A stretch of DNA of 64,000 nt from Spirochaetaceae bacterium (GCA_007693485.1 REDM01000178.1:16934-80933), one strand, 5' to 3'; positions 50,497 through 60,389 are shown, numbered from the stretch's first letter. Notes: a model not told the origin generated them from the sequence alone. A program made the numbers and translations.

Positions 50497-51624
50497 TTGG
50501 CAAAACGAGACTACTATGAGGTCCTCGGCCTCCAAAAAGGTGCGTCGAAGGACGAGATAAAGAAAGCGTATCGTCGCGTGGCGGTCGATAACCACCCCGA
50601 TCGGAATCCCGGCAACGCGGAGGCTGAGGAGCGCTTTAAAGAGGCCACCGAAGCGTACGAAGTTCTTGCCGACGAGCAGAAACGCCAGGCGTACGACCAG
50701 TTTGGCTTTGCCGGAGTCGACGGGATGTCCGGCGGTTCCGGCGGCGGTTTTCATGATTTTTCCAGCGTCTTTCGCGACTTCGAAGACATTTTCGGCGACT
50801 TTGGTATCTTCGATTCGTTCTTTGGCGGGGGGCGGGGACGTGGCAGCCGTCGGGGGGCTAACCGGGGGTCAGATCTTCGATACGACCTCGAGATCTCGTT
50901 CATCGACGCGGTCTTCGGAACCAAGACCGAGATTGTCTACCCGCGGCACGCAGCCTGTGAGCAGTGCTCCGGCAGTGGAAGCGAAACCGGCGGGGGGAAG
51001 AAGACCTGTCCAACCTGTGGCGGCGCCGGACAGATTCGACGGAGTTCCGGGTTCTTTTCGGTGGCGTCCGTTTGTCCGAGCTGCAGCGGCCAGGGTTCCG
51101 TGATCGAAAACCCGTGCCGGGTGTGCAGCGGTTCCGGGCTGGTTGAGAAACGACAGAAGGTGAAGGTGTCGATTCCCGCCGGCATCGATACCGGAAAGCG
51201 AATCAGCATTCCCGGGCAGGGCGACGCTGGTCCGAGTGGGGGCACGCCAGGAGACCTCTACGTTGTCGTCAAGGTGCGACCGCACGAGTTCTACGAGCGA
51301 CACGGCAACGACATCTACTGCGTCATTCCCATCGGCTTCGCGACCGCGGCTCTCGGGGGCGAAATCACGGTTCCGACTCTGGACAACAAACGCGTCAAGG
51401 TCAAAATCCCTTCGGGAACGCAGAACGATCGCGTGCTGAGGCTCAAGAATGAGGGTGTTCCCTTTCTGCAGGACTCGGCGCGGCGAGGCGACATGTACCT
51501 CAAAATACGCGTTACGGTGCCGAACAAGCTTTCGGGGAAGGCGAAGGCACTACTGCGCGAATTGGCGGAAGTTGAGGGCGAGGACCACAGCCCGCAACCC
51601 GTGCCACTTGCCCAACTGAAATAG
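50497..51624 (+). CDS. dnaJ: Chaperone DnaJ
   Basis: J domain with HPDR, G/F region, four CxxCxGxG-type zinc motifs. Confidence 0.97.
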   Translation: MAKRDYYEVLGLQKGASKDEIKKAYRRVAVDNHPDRNPGNAEAEERFKEATEAYEVLADEQKRQAYDQFGFAGVDGMSGGSGGGFHDFSSVFRDFEDIFGDFGIFDSFFGGGRGRGSRRGANRGSDLRYDLEISFIDAVFGTKTEIVYPRHAACEQCSGSGSETGGGKKTCPTCGGAGQIRRSSGFFSVASVCPSCSGQGSVIENPCRVCSGSGLVEKRQKVKVSIPAGIDTGKRISIPGQGDAGPSGGTPGDLYVVVKVRPHEFYERHGNDIYCVIPIGFATAALGGEITVPTLDNKRVKVKIPSGTQNDRVLRLKNEGVPFLQDSARRGDMYLKIRVTVPNKLSGKAKALLRELAEVEGEDHSPQPVPLAQLK

Positions 51625-51783
51625 CCGGCGTGTTTCTGGAACGCGAACGCGGACAGTGCGGTCTCATCACACGAACTTCTCAACCCGGCGCAATTCTGGT
51701 TCGATAATCAGAGGGTGAGAAGTCCACTTTCCCCCCGAACGGCCCGTCGCCGTCGTCATCGTGATCCACGTTTTCTTTCCGGT

Positions 51784-52290
51784 ATGATCGGACGCTTTCT
51801 GTTGGCCGTGGTCGTCTCCCTCGTGCTTCTTTCGCTTGGGGCTGCGGCGTACTACTGGATTGCGTTTGGCTCGGGTGAAAACCTCTTTCGCGAGTACGTG
51901 GTTGTCTACCAGCAGTACGCGCGGGTGCGCACCGTGGAAATTGATGGTCGCACCGTTGAGCAACGGTTTCACGAAGTCGAGGCTCAGCCTCCGATTCGTC
52001 GGTGGGAAGTAGTGTTGCCGGCCTTGCTGATCAACAACGTTCTGGTGCTGGTACTGCTTACCGCGATTGCTCTCTGGTACTCCCACCGAATAACCGGCCC
52101 CATCTACCGAATTTCTAAAGATTTGAGTTCTGCCCTTGAGGGCCGGCGTGGTGTCACGATACAACTTCGCAGAAACGACGAGTTCCGTGACCTCGCGCTG
52201 CTGCTGAACCGACTGCTTGGGGTGGCCGATGAGTGTCTTTCCTCTTCGGATGAATCGGAAGAGGATTCGACCGTACGAAATGAATCGTAA
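51784..52290 (+). CDS. Membrane protein with HAMP-like domain
   Basis: Two TMs, then YSHRITGPIYRISKDLSSALEGRRGVTIQLRRNDEFRDLALLLNRLL. Possible upstream GTG at 51715. Confidence 0.7.
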   Translation: MIGRFLLAVVVSLVLLSLGAAAYYWIAFGSGENLFREYVVVYQQYARVRTVEIDGRTVEQRFHEVEAQPPIRRWEVVLPALLINNVLVLVLLTAIALWYSHRITGPIYRISKDLSSALEGRRGVTIQLRRNDEFRDLALLLNRLLGVADECLSSSDESEEDSTVRNES

Positions 52291-52300
52291 GGAGGTGCCG

Positions 52301-52723
52301 ATGCGCATCGCAAGGGTACTGATTGGTGCGTCCGTAATTCTGATTGGAACGTTCTCCGTGTATGCAACGGGCCCGCAGCGAGCGCGCCCCCTCGCTTCCG
52401 ACCAGCACTTTGAGGTTGAAGCCTATTCAAACGGCGCCGGTTGGATCGTTGGGGATACCAACGGTGACGGTCGCATCGACTACGCGCTGAAACTCAACGA
52501 TGTGTTTCGTAAAGAGATGGAAGCGGTGGACACCAACCACGACGGGCGAATGGATAACTTTTATTTTTACCGCAATGAAGTACTTGTGCGCGAAGAGATC
52601 GATTCGAATCATGATGGACGGATAGATCTCTGGGTGTTTCTGACCGGAGGGATCTACATCGAACGATACGAGCGCGATACCAACCACGATGGGGTCATCG
52701 ACCTGGTCCGGAGATACGATTGA
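52301..52723 (+). CDS. Secreted protein with four EF-hand-like Ca-binding loops
   Basis: Signal peptide; DTNGDGRIDYAL, DTNHDGRMDNFY, DSNHDGRIDLWV, DTNHDGVIDLVR. Confidence 0.8.
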   Translation: MRIARVLIGASVILIGTFSVYATGPQRARPLASDQHFEVEAYSNGAGWIVGDTNGDGRIDYALKLNDVFRKEMEAVDTNHDGRMDNFYFYRNEVLVREEIDSNHDGRIDLWVFLTGGIYIERYERDTNHDGVIDLVRRYD

Positions 52724-53475
52724 GCGAAGCCGTTCAGACGATTACCGGGTATCATGCAATCTGCGCGGCCATATCCTCGGTCGGACCACAGGACGCACAC
52801 GCGACGCTCTATCTTCACGGGCAGGGGTCTCGAGGCGAGCAGCTCGAACGGCTTGCCCGTATCCACAAGGTGACCGTTCGGCGGGTTGATCGCCGTGAAA
52901 TTGATCGAATTGGGGGCGAAAAAGCTCGCGGGGCAGTCCTGGTTGCCGCGCTGGCCGGGCCTTCGGTCCGCACGCTGACCGACGCGATCGCGTCGATCCG
53001 AGAGCAGCAGGCGATCGTTTTGGTTCTGGACCACCTCAGCGATCCGCACAATCTCGGTGCCATCCTGCGCTCGGCCGACCAGTTTGGCGTTGATTTCGTG
53101 GTGCTCCCCTCACGGCGAGCCGCGGGAAAAACCGACGCAGTGCTTCGCTCCTCGGCCGGAGCGGCCGCAGTGGTCTCGACCGTAGAGGTTCCTAACATCG
53201 CCGCCGCACTCGAGGCGTTGAAGAAGGCCGACTTCTGGATCTACGGTGCGGATATGACCGGCGAGCCGGTTGACCAGCAACAACTGAGTGGACGAGTAGC
53301 GCTGGTACTGGGCAGCGAAGGCGAGGGGCTGAGCCGTCTGGTACGGGATCGGTGCGACACCGTCGTGCGAATTCCCACCGGTGGTACCGTGGACTCGTTG
53401 AATGTCAGCGTATCCGCAGGGATTCTTCTCTACGAGGCGAGCCGGCAGCAGCAGCGATTTCGCGACCCGTCCTGA
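52720..53475 (+). CDS. rlmB: TrmH/SpoU-family 23S rRNA 2'-O-methyltransferase
   Basis: GYHAICAAI, VLVLDHLSDPHNLGAILRSADQFGVDFVVLPSR, LVLGSEGEGLSRLVRDRCDTVVRIPTGGTVDSLNVSVSAGILLYEA; TTG start overlapping the upstream TGA. Confidence 0.92.
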   Translation: MSEAVQTITGYHAICAAISSVGPQDAHATLYLHGQGSRGEQLERLARIHKVTVRRVDRREIDRIGGEKARGAVLVAALAGPSVRTLTDAIASIREQQAIVLVLDHLSDPHNLGAILRSADQFGVDFVVLPSRRAAGKTDAVLRSSAGAAAVVSTVEVPNIAAALEALKKADFWIYGADMTGEPVDQQQLSGRVALVLGSEGEGLSRLVRDRCDTVVRIPTGGTVDSLNVSVSAGILLYEASRQQQRFRDPS

Positions 53476-53493
53476 CTCTCGGCCTGATCTCGA

Positions 53494-54738
53494 TCAGTTT
53501 CCGAAGATGCGTCCGCCGATGTCGCTTCGAAACCACGCCCCGTCAAAGCGAACCGACCCCACGGCTGCGTACGCGGTATTCATCGCGTCCAGCAGCTCCT
53601 TCCCGCGACCCACAACGGTAAAACAACGGCCGCTTCCGGTGAGTGTAACTCCGTCGCGCTCGGTGGTTGCCGCGTGGAACACCAGGGCTGAGTCGTCGGT
53701 CGGTAACCCCGTGACGGGGATGCCCGTATCGTACACGCCGGGATATCCTTTCGCCGCCACAACCACTCCCACCGAACTTTTCGGAGACACTTCGATGGAG
53801 AACTCGGAGAGCCGCTGCTTGGTCATTGCCTCACACAGGTCGCCAAAATCAGCGCGAATCAAGGGGAGCAGGACCTGTGCCTCGGGGTCTCCAAAGCGGA
53901 CGTTGTACTCGAGAACGAAGGGACCGTTTGCCGTAACCATGATGCCGAAGTAGAGCACGCCGACGAAGGAGAGGCCCTCCGCGCGCAGGGCGGTGAAGGT
54001 GGGCTCGACGATCTCGTTTTGTATCTGCTCCCATGCCGTGTTCTCGAGCCACGGGACCGGACAGATCGAGCCCATGCCGCCGGTGTTGGGCCCCGTTCCT
54101 CCATCACCCGCTTTTTTGTAATCGGTACAGCACGGGAGGAGTTGATGGGTAATGCCGTCGGTGATTGCGAATACCGAGACCTCGTAGCCCACAAGGTGGT
54201 CTTCGACCACCAGGGTATCGGTCTCGAGCACGCTCTTGCCGTAGGCGAGCATCTCATCGGTGTCGTCGGATTCCAGTACGCCTTTTCCGGCAGCGAGGCC
54301 GCTCTTCTTCAGCACGAGCCGGTGATCGCGTTCGCGGACGACGCGCTCGAAGGCCGGGAAATAGGTGAAGGCGTTTGCCTGGGCGGTGGGAATGCCGTTT
54401 CGTTCCATGAATGCTTTGGAGAACGCCTTGCTCGTCTCAAGCTGTGCAGTTTTGCGTCGGGGGCCAATGCAGGGAATGCCCGCCTCAATCAGAGCGTCAG
54501 AGACTCCGGCAGCAAGCGGATCTTCGCCGCCGATAAACACGTGATTAATCCGGAATCCCTGACAGGCGTCCAGTACCTCCTGCGGGTCACATGGATTCAC
54601 GTGTGGCAGGTTGGTAGCGATGCTGTTGGTTCCGGCATTACCGGGAGCTACAAAGAGACCGGCGATCCTTCGGCTCTGGGAGAACTTCCAGGTGATGGCG
54701 TGTTCGCGTGCCCCGTTTCCGAGAATCAGTACTCTCAA
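53494..54738 (-). CDS. purD: Phosphoribosylamine-glycine ligase
   Basis: MRVLILGNGAREHAITWKFSQS, GGEDPLAAGVSDAL, GPNTGGMGSICPVP, YNVRFGDPEAQVLLPL. Confidence 0.95.
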   Translation of the reverse strand: MRVLILGNGAREHAITWKFSQSRRIAGLFVAPGNAGTNSIATNLPHVNPCDPQEVLDACQGFRINHVFIGGEDPLAAGVSDALIEAGIPCIGPRRKTAQLETSKAFSKAFMERNGIPTAQANAFTYFPAFERVVRERDHRLVLKKSGLAAGKGVLESDDTDEMLAYGKSVLETDTLVVEDHLVGYEVSVFAITDGITHQLLPCCTDYKKAGDGGTGPNTGGMGSICPVPWLENTAWEQIQNEIVEPTFTALRAEGLSFVGVLYFGIMVTANGPFVLEYNVRFGDPEAQVLLPLIRADFGDLCEAMTKQRLSEFSIEVSPKSSVGVVVAAKGYPGVYDTGIPVTGLPTDDSALVFHAATTERDGVTLTGSGRCFTVVGRGKELLDAMNTAYAAVGSVRFDGAWFRSDIGGRIFGN

Positions 54739-54776
54739 TCAGTGCCTCCGTGTGGTGCTTCGCAGGGTGTCCGGGA

Positions 54777-55352
54777 TCATGAATCTTTGCGGGGCAGTGC
54801 GTCCAGCAGGCCAATGATCACCTCGGGGTACCAGCGATGTTCCAGGTGATGAATACGCTCGGCGAGAACGGCCGGCGAATCACCACCGTTCCGGTCGAAC
54901 GAGCGCTGCAACAGAACGGGCCCGGTGTCGAGACCGTAATCCACCTCATGAATCGTAATTCCCAGCTCAGTATCACTACTTTCAATGCTTTTTTCAATGG
55001 CGCCAATGCCGGGGTAACGCGGCAGGAGCGAAGGATGGACATTGATTACCTGGCCCGAGAATGCGTCAAGAAACTGCGGGGTGAGCAGGCGCATGAAACC
55101 GGCGAGGGCGATCAGGTCTGTGTTGTACCGGTTCACGTGAGCAAGGAGCTCCAACTCGGCGTCTTCCCTGGGTCGCGCGCGGTAGGAAATACAGTGGGCG
55201 GGAATCCCGCGTTCAGCAGCCCTCTGCAAGACCGGCGCATCGGGAACATCGCCGAGAAGACATACCACCTGGTGAGCGGTGGTCGCAATGCGATCGGCGA
55301 TCGCGCAGAAGTTGGTGCCGGTGCCGGATGCAAAGACCGCGAGATTCGCCAT
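54777..55352 (-). CDS. purN: Phosphoribosylglycinamide formyltransferase
   Basis: MANLAVFASGTGTNFCAIAD, LAGFMRLLTPQFLDAFSGQVINVHPSLLPRYPG, HEVDYGLDTGPVLLQR. Confidence 0.94.
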   Translation of the reverse strand: MANLAVFASGTGTNFCAIADRIATTAHQVVCLLGDVPDAPVLQRAAERGIPAHCISYRARPREDAELELLAHVNRYNTDLIALAGFMRLLTPQFLDAFSGQVINVHPSLLPRYPGIGAIEKSIESSDTELGITIHEVDYGLDTGPVLLQRSFDRNGGDSPAVLAERIHHLEHRWYPEVIIGLLDALPRKDS

Positions 55353-55354
55353 GC

Positions 55355-56317
55355 TCAGGACTCTGCTTCCTGCACGGTTCCGATCGGTACCAGGTCGATG
55401 CCCGATGCGTGAGCCGCAGCGAGTACGGCGTCGCAGCCGTTCTCGGTGATGATTGCGGCCAGGCCGATGCCCATGTTGAACACTCGGCGCATTTCTTCGC
55501 GAGTGATCCGTCCATGCTCCTGAATCAGTGCAAAAACCTCGGGCACCGGCCAGTCCCACGTCAACCGGGCGACCATCCCCCCGGGAATCACACGCTCGAT
55601 ATTGCCTTCCAACCCTCCGCCGGTGATATGTGCCGCCGCGGTCACCGCGTCGTGCTCCCGAAGGAAACGCATCTGCGGTTCATAGATGATCGTGGGCGTG
55701 AGCGCAGTGTGCCAGTAGCGCTTGGGAAGCACCTTACGCACCAGGCTGAACCCGTTTGAGTGGACACCCGAGGATGCAAGACCGACAATCCGGTCTCCCG
55801 GCCGGATGTCGGCAAGGCGGGGAAGCTGGCGGTCGCGCTCCACGAGTCCAACCGAAAATCCGGCGAGGTCTATTTCGTCGTCTGCGTACAGATCCGGCAT
55901 TTCTGCGGTCTCTCCGCCGGCGAGCACGCAGCGGGCCATCTCACACCCGCGCACAATCCCGTGAACCACCGCCTGAAGAACCGGCTCGTTGATTGCACCG
56001 CACGCGATGTAGTCCAGAAAGAGCAGGGGTTCGGCGCCGCAGACCAGCAGATCGTTTACGCACATGGCCACCAGATCAATGCCCACGGTGTCATAGCTTC
56101 CGAGTTCGCGCGCCACGAGCAGCTTGGTTCCGACGCCGTCGGTGCTGGAGAGCAGCACGGGGTTGCGAAATCGGTGCACGTCCAACGGAACGCCACCGGC
56201 AAAGCCGCCGATCGATTTCAGAAGGGCCGGCGATTTGATCGATCCAATGAACCGGGCAAATCGGTCACCCGCATCAATATCGACTCCTGCTTCACGGTAC
56301 GTGCGGGGACCGTTCAT
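55355..56317 (-). CDS. purM: Phosphoribosylformylglycinamidine cyclo-ligase
   Basis: TYREAGVDIDAGDRFARFIG, LLSSTDGVGTKLLVA, GGETAEMPDLY, ITGGGLEGNIERVIP. Confidence 0.95.
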   Translation of the reverse strand: MNGPRTYREAGVDIDAGDRFARFIGSIKSPALLKSIGGFAGGVPLDVHRFRNPVLLSSTDGVGTKLLVARELGSYDTVGIDLVAMCVNDLLVCGAEPLLFLDYIACGAINEPVLQAVVHGIVRGCEMARCVLAGGETAEMPDLYADDEIDLAGFSVGLVERDRQLPRLADIRPGDRIVGLASSGVHSNGFSLVRKVLPKRYWHTALTPTIIYEPQMRFLREHDAVTAAAHITGGGLEGNIERVIPGGMVARLTWDWPVPEVFALIQEHGRITREEMRRVFNMGIGLAAIITENGCDAVLAAAHASGIDLVPIGTVQEAES

Positions 56318-57711
56318 GACTCTTCCTCCATCAGGGCGTCCGGAAGTGGAACGGCAAACGGATAGCGGCCGGTAAAACAGGAGACGCAGTACCGATGCGG
56401 TTCACTGACGCACCGCTTGAGCTGCTCGATCGACAGAAACCGAACCGAGTCGGCGCCGATTGCGCGCGCGATCTCCTCGGGCGTCATGCTGTTTGAGATC
56501 AGCTCTTCGCGAGTGGGAATGTCGATGCCAAAGAAACAGGGCCAGCGGATCTCAGGAGCTGAGAGTCGAAGGTGCACCTCGGAGGCTCCCGCCTCCTTCA
56601 TCAGTGACACCAGTATCTTTGCCGTGGTTCCCCTCACCAGGGAGTCGTCCACCAGAATCACGCGCTTGCCCCGGATGATATCGCGGATTGGATGGAGCTT
56701 CATCCGCACTGCCATCTGACGTTCGCCGGTTGTGGGCATGATGAAGGAACGACCCGCATAGTGGTTTCGGGTGAGGCCGAGGTCGAACGGGAGTCCCGAC
56801 TCCTCCGCGTACCCCAGCGCCGCGCTGTTTCCTGAATCGGGTACGGGAATCACAATGTCACCGATGCGTCCGTCCGCTCGGGCGAGCTCCGCGCCCATGC
56901 GTTTCCGGCTGGAGTAGACCGAGGTGCGAAACACGGTAGAGTCGGGCCGAGCAAAATAGATGAGCTCGAAGATGCACTGCCGTGTCGGCAGTTTCCGGGG
57001 GAGCATGGTCGACGTGATCCCATCGCGATCGATGCGAATCATCTCGCCGGGTTCGAGTTCTCGATACTCGAACATGTTGAGAATATCGAGGGCGCAGCTT
57101 TCCGAGGCCACCACGGTGCGCCCGTTTTCGGTCCCCACGAAGAGGGGGCGAAACCCGGACGGATCACGCACGGCGATGAGACTGTCGTCGTGCATCAGCA
57201 CCATGCTGAAGGCACCCTCAACGCGGTCAAGGGTTTCCACCAGCGCTTCGGTGAAACTCGAAGCACGCGACCGTGAGATAAGGTGGAGAACAAGCTCGCT
57301 GTCGGAAGAGGTCTGAAAGATTGATCCATCGTCGAAGAGCTCAGCCTGGAGCCGGCGGCTGTTGGAGATGTTTCCGTTATGTGCGAGGGCTATTTCTCCC
57401 TTGTTGCACCGGACATGGATGGGTTGGGCATTCTCCAGTTTGTTTCCGCCGTGGGTTGAGTAGCGGACATGGCCAATACCCAGGTGAGACGGCCGATCCC
57501 GATCAAGGTACCGGCCCAGCACCTGCGCGACCATTCCCAAGTCTTTGTAGACGATGGTTTCCCCATCGCGTCGGTAGGCGATGCCCGCACTTTCCTGCCC
57601 ACGATGCTGCAGAGAAAAGAGGGGAAAGAAGAGCTGTTCCGGAATGTTGATTGCGTCGCGAGAGAAAATTCCCGCGACGCCGCAAAAATGACCGAGGGTA
57701 TCGTGCTGCAC
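56314..57711 (-). CDS. purF: Amidophosphoribosyltransferase
   Basis: CGVAGIFSRDAINIPEQLFFPLFSLQHRGQESAGIAY, GHVRYSTHGGNKLENAQPI, VILVDDSLVRGTT. Start uncertain (GTG 57711 proposed; ORF track extends to 57822). Confidence 0.93.
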   Translation of the reverse strand: MQHDTLGHFCGVAGIFSRDAINIPEQLFFPLFSLQHRGQESAGIAYRRDGETIVYKDLGMVAQVLGRYLDRDRPSHLGIGHVRYSTHGGNKLENAQPIHVRCNKGEIALAHNGNISNSRRLQAELFDDGSIFQTSSDSELVLHLISRSRASSFTEALVETLDRVEGAFSMVLMHDDSLIAVRDPSGFRPLFVGTENGRTVVASESCALDILNMFEYRELEPGEMIRIDRDGITSTMLPRKLPTRQCIFELIYFARPDSTVFRTSVYSSRKRMGAELARADGRIGDIVIPVPDSGNSAALGYAEESGLPFDLGLTRNHYAGRSFIMPTTGERQMAVRMKLHPIRDIIRGKRVILVDDSLVRGTTAKILVSLMKEAGASEVHLRLSAPEIRWPCFFGIDIPTREELISNSMTPEEIARAIGADSVRFLSIEQLKRCVSEPHRYCVSCFTGRYPFAVPLPDALMEEES

Positions 57712-57819
57712 GTCAACTGTATAGCAACCATAGTGCGGCGCGGTCAAGATGACGTAACTGCCGCGAAGCTTGGTGAAAACGCGGCCGCATGTATCGGAGC
57801 CCTCGTATCCAGCCCCAGT

Positions 57820-58140
57820 CATGCCAGACAGTATGCCTCACGCACTCCTTGAGATCCTTCCTCAGTTGCCGGTCGAAGTAGTTCGCCACGAACTGAGGAT
57901 TCTCCCTCTGGGCAGTGCTGCAGGTGGCTTCGGACGCGCATTGCACTGTCCACCAGGGTGCGAAGCCCCCCGACCAACGCGTTCGATCCGGTTGGCCACC
58001 GTGGAGGTGGTGGACGCTGTCGCACGTGCCATGTCGCGGGTGCAGCCGCGACCACAGTGACGGCAGCGAAACCGCGGCACGAAGGTGTGCGGCGCCTCTG
58101 CGACGGAAATTGAGCGGGTAATCGATCTCATACCCTCTAC
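57820..58140 (-). pseudogene. Degraded zinc-ribbon transposase remnant (frame-broken, core deleted)
   Basis: One frame encodes PRFRCRHCGRGCTRD...TSTVANRIERVGRGA (zinc ribbon plus HTH-like); another encodes ENPQFVANYFDRQLRKDLKECVRHTV, resembling the C-terminus of such transposases. Confidence 0.45.
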
Positions 58141-58201
58141 AAATCACCATTGTGGCGCCCTGCTTTCGTCTCGCTGATTTTTCACCAAGCTTCGGGGCAG
58201 A

Positions 58202-59086
58202 TTAGTTTGGCTGATCGATGCGTATGCGAGTTCCCGCTCCGGCGCGAAAGAAGTAGTTGGTACCCGATTCATCACCGAGTAACTCGGCTCGTCCAAAGGC
58301 GTAGAGGGCGCTTTCGAGGCGCAGAGACAGCTCAACGCGTGGCGAAACCTGGGCGATGACCTCTTTGCCGAGGATGAGGGCTCCAAAGGCTTGCGTCTCG
58401 GTGGCAAACGCCTTTTCATAGTCGTGGTAGCCAAAGGACAGGTTGATTCGATAGGGTACGTTCTTTTGAAAGACCCGGGCACGAAGTTCGGTGGCGGTTC
58501 TTGTGTCGGTAACCGGACCAATGTCGCGGACTTCGAGAAACTCTCTCTTCCCGTGGAACAGAGAGAGCACGACGTTGGGAACGAAGATACCCGCTTCGTA
58601 CCAGCGTTCGCTCTGCCGATAGTCACCTTCGTCCGAGGGATCGTCGCCCAACGCGGCGCGTATGGAGGCGGCAGCAAAACCGACGGATCCAAAATTGAAA
58701 CGGAGTGCGGCAAGAACTCCCGGTTGGAGTAGACCCGGTTTGGCCTCACTGTTGTAGACACCGAGAAATGGACCGACGGAGAGTTCAACGTATTCGGCGC
58801 GATGATGGAAGAGCAAGTCAGTGCTGTTTCCGGTGACAGGATCGCGGCGCAGCGCCAGTTCCAGATCGACCGTGTCAAACACCGGATGGACGATTCCGGC
58901 GGTGAAACCCCACGGGTACGAGTCTCTGGGGAGCCCGGTATCGCCGGGTGCGCGGTCGCGCGCGAATCCGAGGTTGCCTGCAGAAATGTCCGCAAAGACC
59001 TCCGTGGCGGTGACCACAGGTACGGCGGCGAGCAGGAGAGAAAGCGCGCAGAGCGCGCCACGGATGGATCGGGTTCGGTTGTTCAT
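58202..59086 (-). CDS. Putative outer-membrane/periplasmic beta-rich protein
   Basis: Signal peptide MNNRTRSIRGALCALSLLLAAVPVVTA; amphipathic beta pattern. Confidence 0.6.
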   Translation of the reverse strand: MNNRTRSIRGALCALSLLLAAVPVVTATEVFADISAGNLGFARDRAPGDTGLPRDSYPWGFTAGIVHPVFDTVDLELALRRDPVTGNSTDLLFHHRAEYVELSVGPFLGVYNSEAKPGLLQPGVLAALRFNFGSVGFAAASIRAALGDDPSDEGDYRQSERWYEAGIFVPNVVLSLFHGKREFLEVRDIGPVTDTRTATELRARVFQKNVPYRINLSFGYHDYEKAFATETQAFGALILGKEVIAQVSPRVELSLRLESALYAFGRAELLGDESGTNYFFRAGAGTRIRIDQPN

Positions 59087-59088
59087 GA

Positions 59089-60309
59089 TCAAAACTCCGT
59101 TCGGATTCCGAAGAAGGCCTGGACGGCATCGGTGAGATCAAATGGATAGACCTTCGCACGGAGGGTCATGTCCCACAGCACACCCGATGTTGCAACGCGC
59201 AGAAAGGGAGAAACAGACAGCTCCACCTGTTCGTCGCCTTCCGGCATGAACTGAATGGTGTGATCGATACCGCCGTACGGACCACCAGTGAACGGATTAC
59301 CAAGCAGAAGCTTCATGTTCAGGTCGAGCGAACCCTCTTCCCCGGTGGGGCGTTGTTCGTAGACTGCTGGATGCCAGAACAGAGTCAGAAAGATGCCGAA
59401 CGACTCGAGCCGGATTCGCGGTTCAATCATGATAAAAAAATCGTCGAGGGAGAGATCATCCTCCGAACCATTTGGCGCCCAGTAGGGCAGACCAACCTGG
59501 GCCAGGAACTCGCCGCCGACACCGGAATCAAAGAACAGCAGCATCCCGCCCCGATACACACCGGCGGCTGCCTCGGGGAATGTTGCTCCAACAAAGCCTT
59601 CGATCTTTACCTGGGGGTGGTTGAAGAGCACCCGACCGTCGCCGGAGAAGACCCCCGGGCGGATCTGTTCATCCTGATAGAGGTAGAGATCGGCCGACAA
59701 TCGGTCGGACCCGGTAGGCCCGCGCAGTTGAAGGCCGGTACCGCGCACCGCGTGAATACCGTCGTACTGGACGCCATCGGGAAAGTAGCGAAACCCGGAG
59801 TATTCCGAGGCAAAGGGGCGGGTGGCAAAGCGCCGCTCAAACTCATGGCCGGACGCGAAGCGGTCGATGGCACCGGTGAAGTAGATCAGATCCAGCGGAG
59901 CGCCGAATATTTCGCGGGTAATGGCTCGAGCGTACTGAAACCGCAGGGTGTTGTTGAACAGAGCGTTGATGCGCTCGGCCTCGTCGCCGTCATATGTGGT
60001 GCCGGTCAGTTCGGTAGGCTCTTCAATGCGCTGATTCTGAAACCGAAACCCGACATCAGCGCCAAATTTGTACCCACCCTCGAGTGCCATCTCAAGGTCA
60101 ACGCGCGTCGTAAGACGAAACAGATCCTCGTCCAGGAATGCGCGACTCATCATCTCGAGCCGTGGAACTCGGATGTCGGCGGAGTAGAGCGGGCCGGCAA
60201 GCCACGTCACAACGAACAGTACACAGAGCGCACGGGACAGGGTCCTCACACGGTAACTCCTCGGTTCTATTCTACGCGATACGTACAAAATAATCGAGCC
60301 CTGAATCAA
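59089..60309 (-). CDS. Putative outer-membrane beta-barrel protein
   Basis: Signal-like N-terminus ALCVLFVVTWLAGPLYSADIRV; beta-rich, C-terminal FFGIRTEF (terminal aromatic). Confidence 0.6.
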   Translation of the reverse strand: MIQGSIILYVSRRIEPRSYRVRTLSRALCVLFVVTWLAGPLYSADIRVPRLEMMSRAFLDEDLFRLTTRVDLEMALEGGYKFGADVGFRFQNQRIEEPTELTGTTYDGDEAERINALFNNTLRFQYARAITREIFGAPLDLIYFTGAIDRFASGHEFERRFATRPFASEYSGFRYFPDGVQYDGIHAVRGTGLQLRGPTGSDRLSADLYLYQDEQIRPGVFSGDGRVLFNHPQVKIEGFVGATFPEAAAGVYRGGMLLFFDSGVGGEFLAQVGLPYWAPNGSEDDLSLDDFFIMIEPRIRLESFGIFLTLFWHPAVYEQRPTGEEGSLDLNMKLLLGNPFTGGPYGGIDHTIQFMPEGDEQVELSVSPFLRVATSGVLWDMTLRAKVYPFDLTDAVQAFFGIRTEF

Positions 60310-60321
60310 TCACGGACCTCT

Positions 60322-60380
60322 AAACCCTCAATAGTATCGAAGGGTTTTCGGCTTGACTTAACGCGGGATATGTATATGAT
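60322..60380 (+). promoter_or_regulatory. cheA promoter region with upstream inverted repeat
   Basis: aaaccct (60322-60328)/agggttt (60341-60347); TTGACT (60353-60358), 16 bp, TATGAT (60375-60380). Confidence 0.45.
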
Positions 60381-60389
60381 TGGAGAGGC

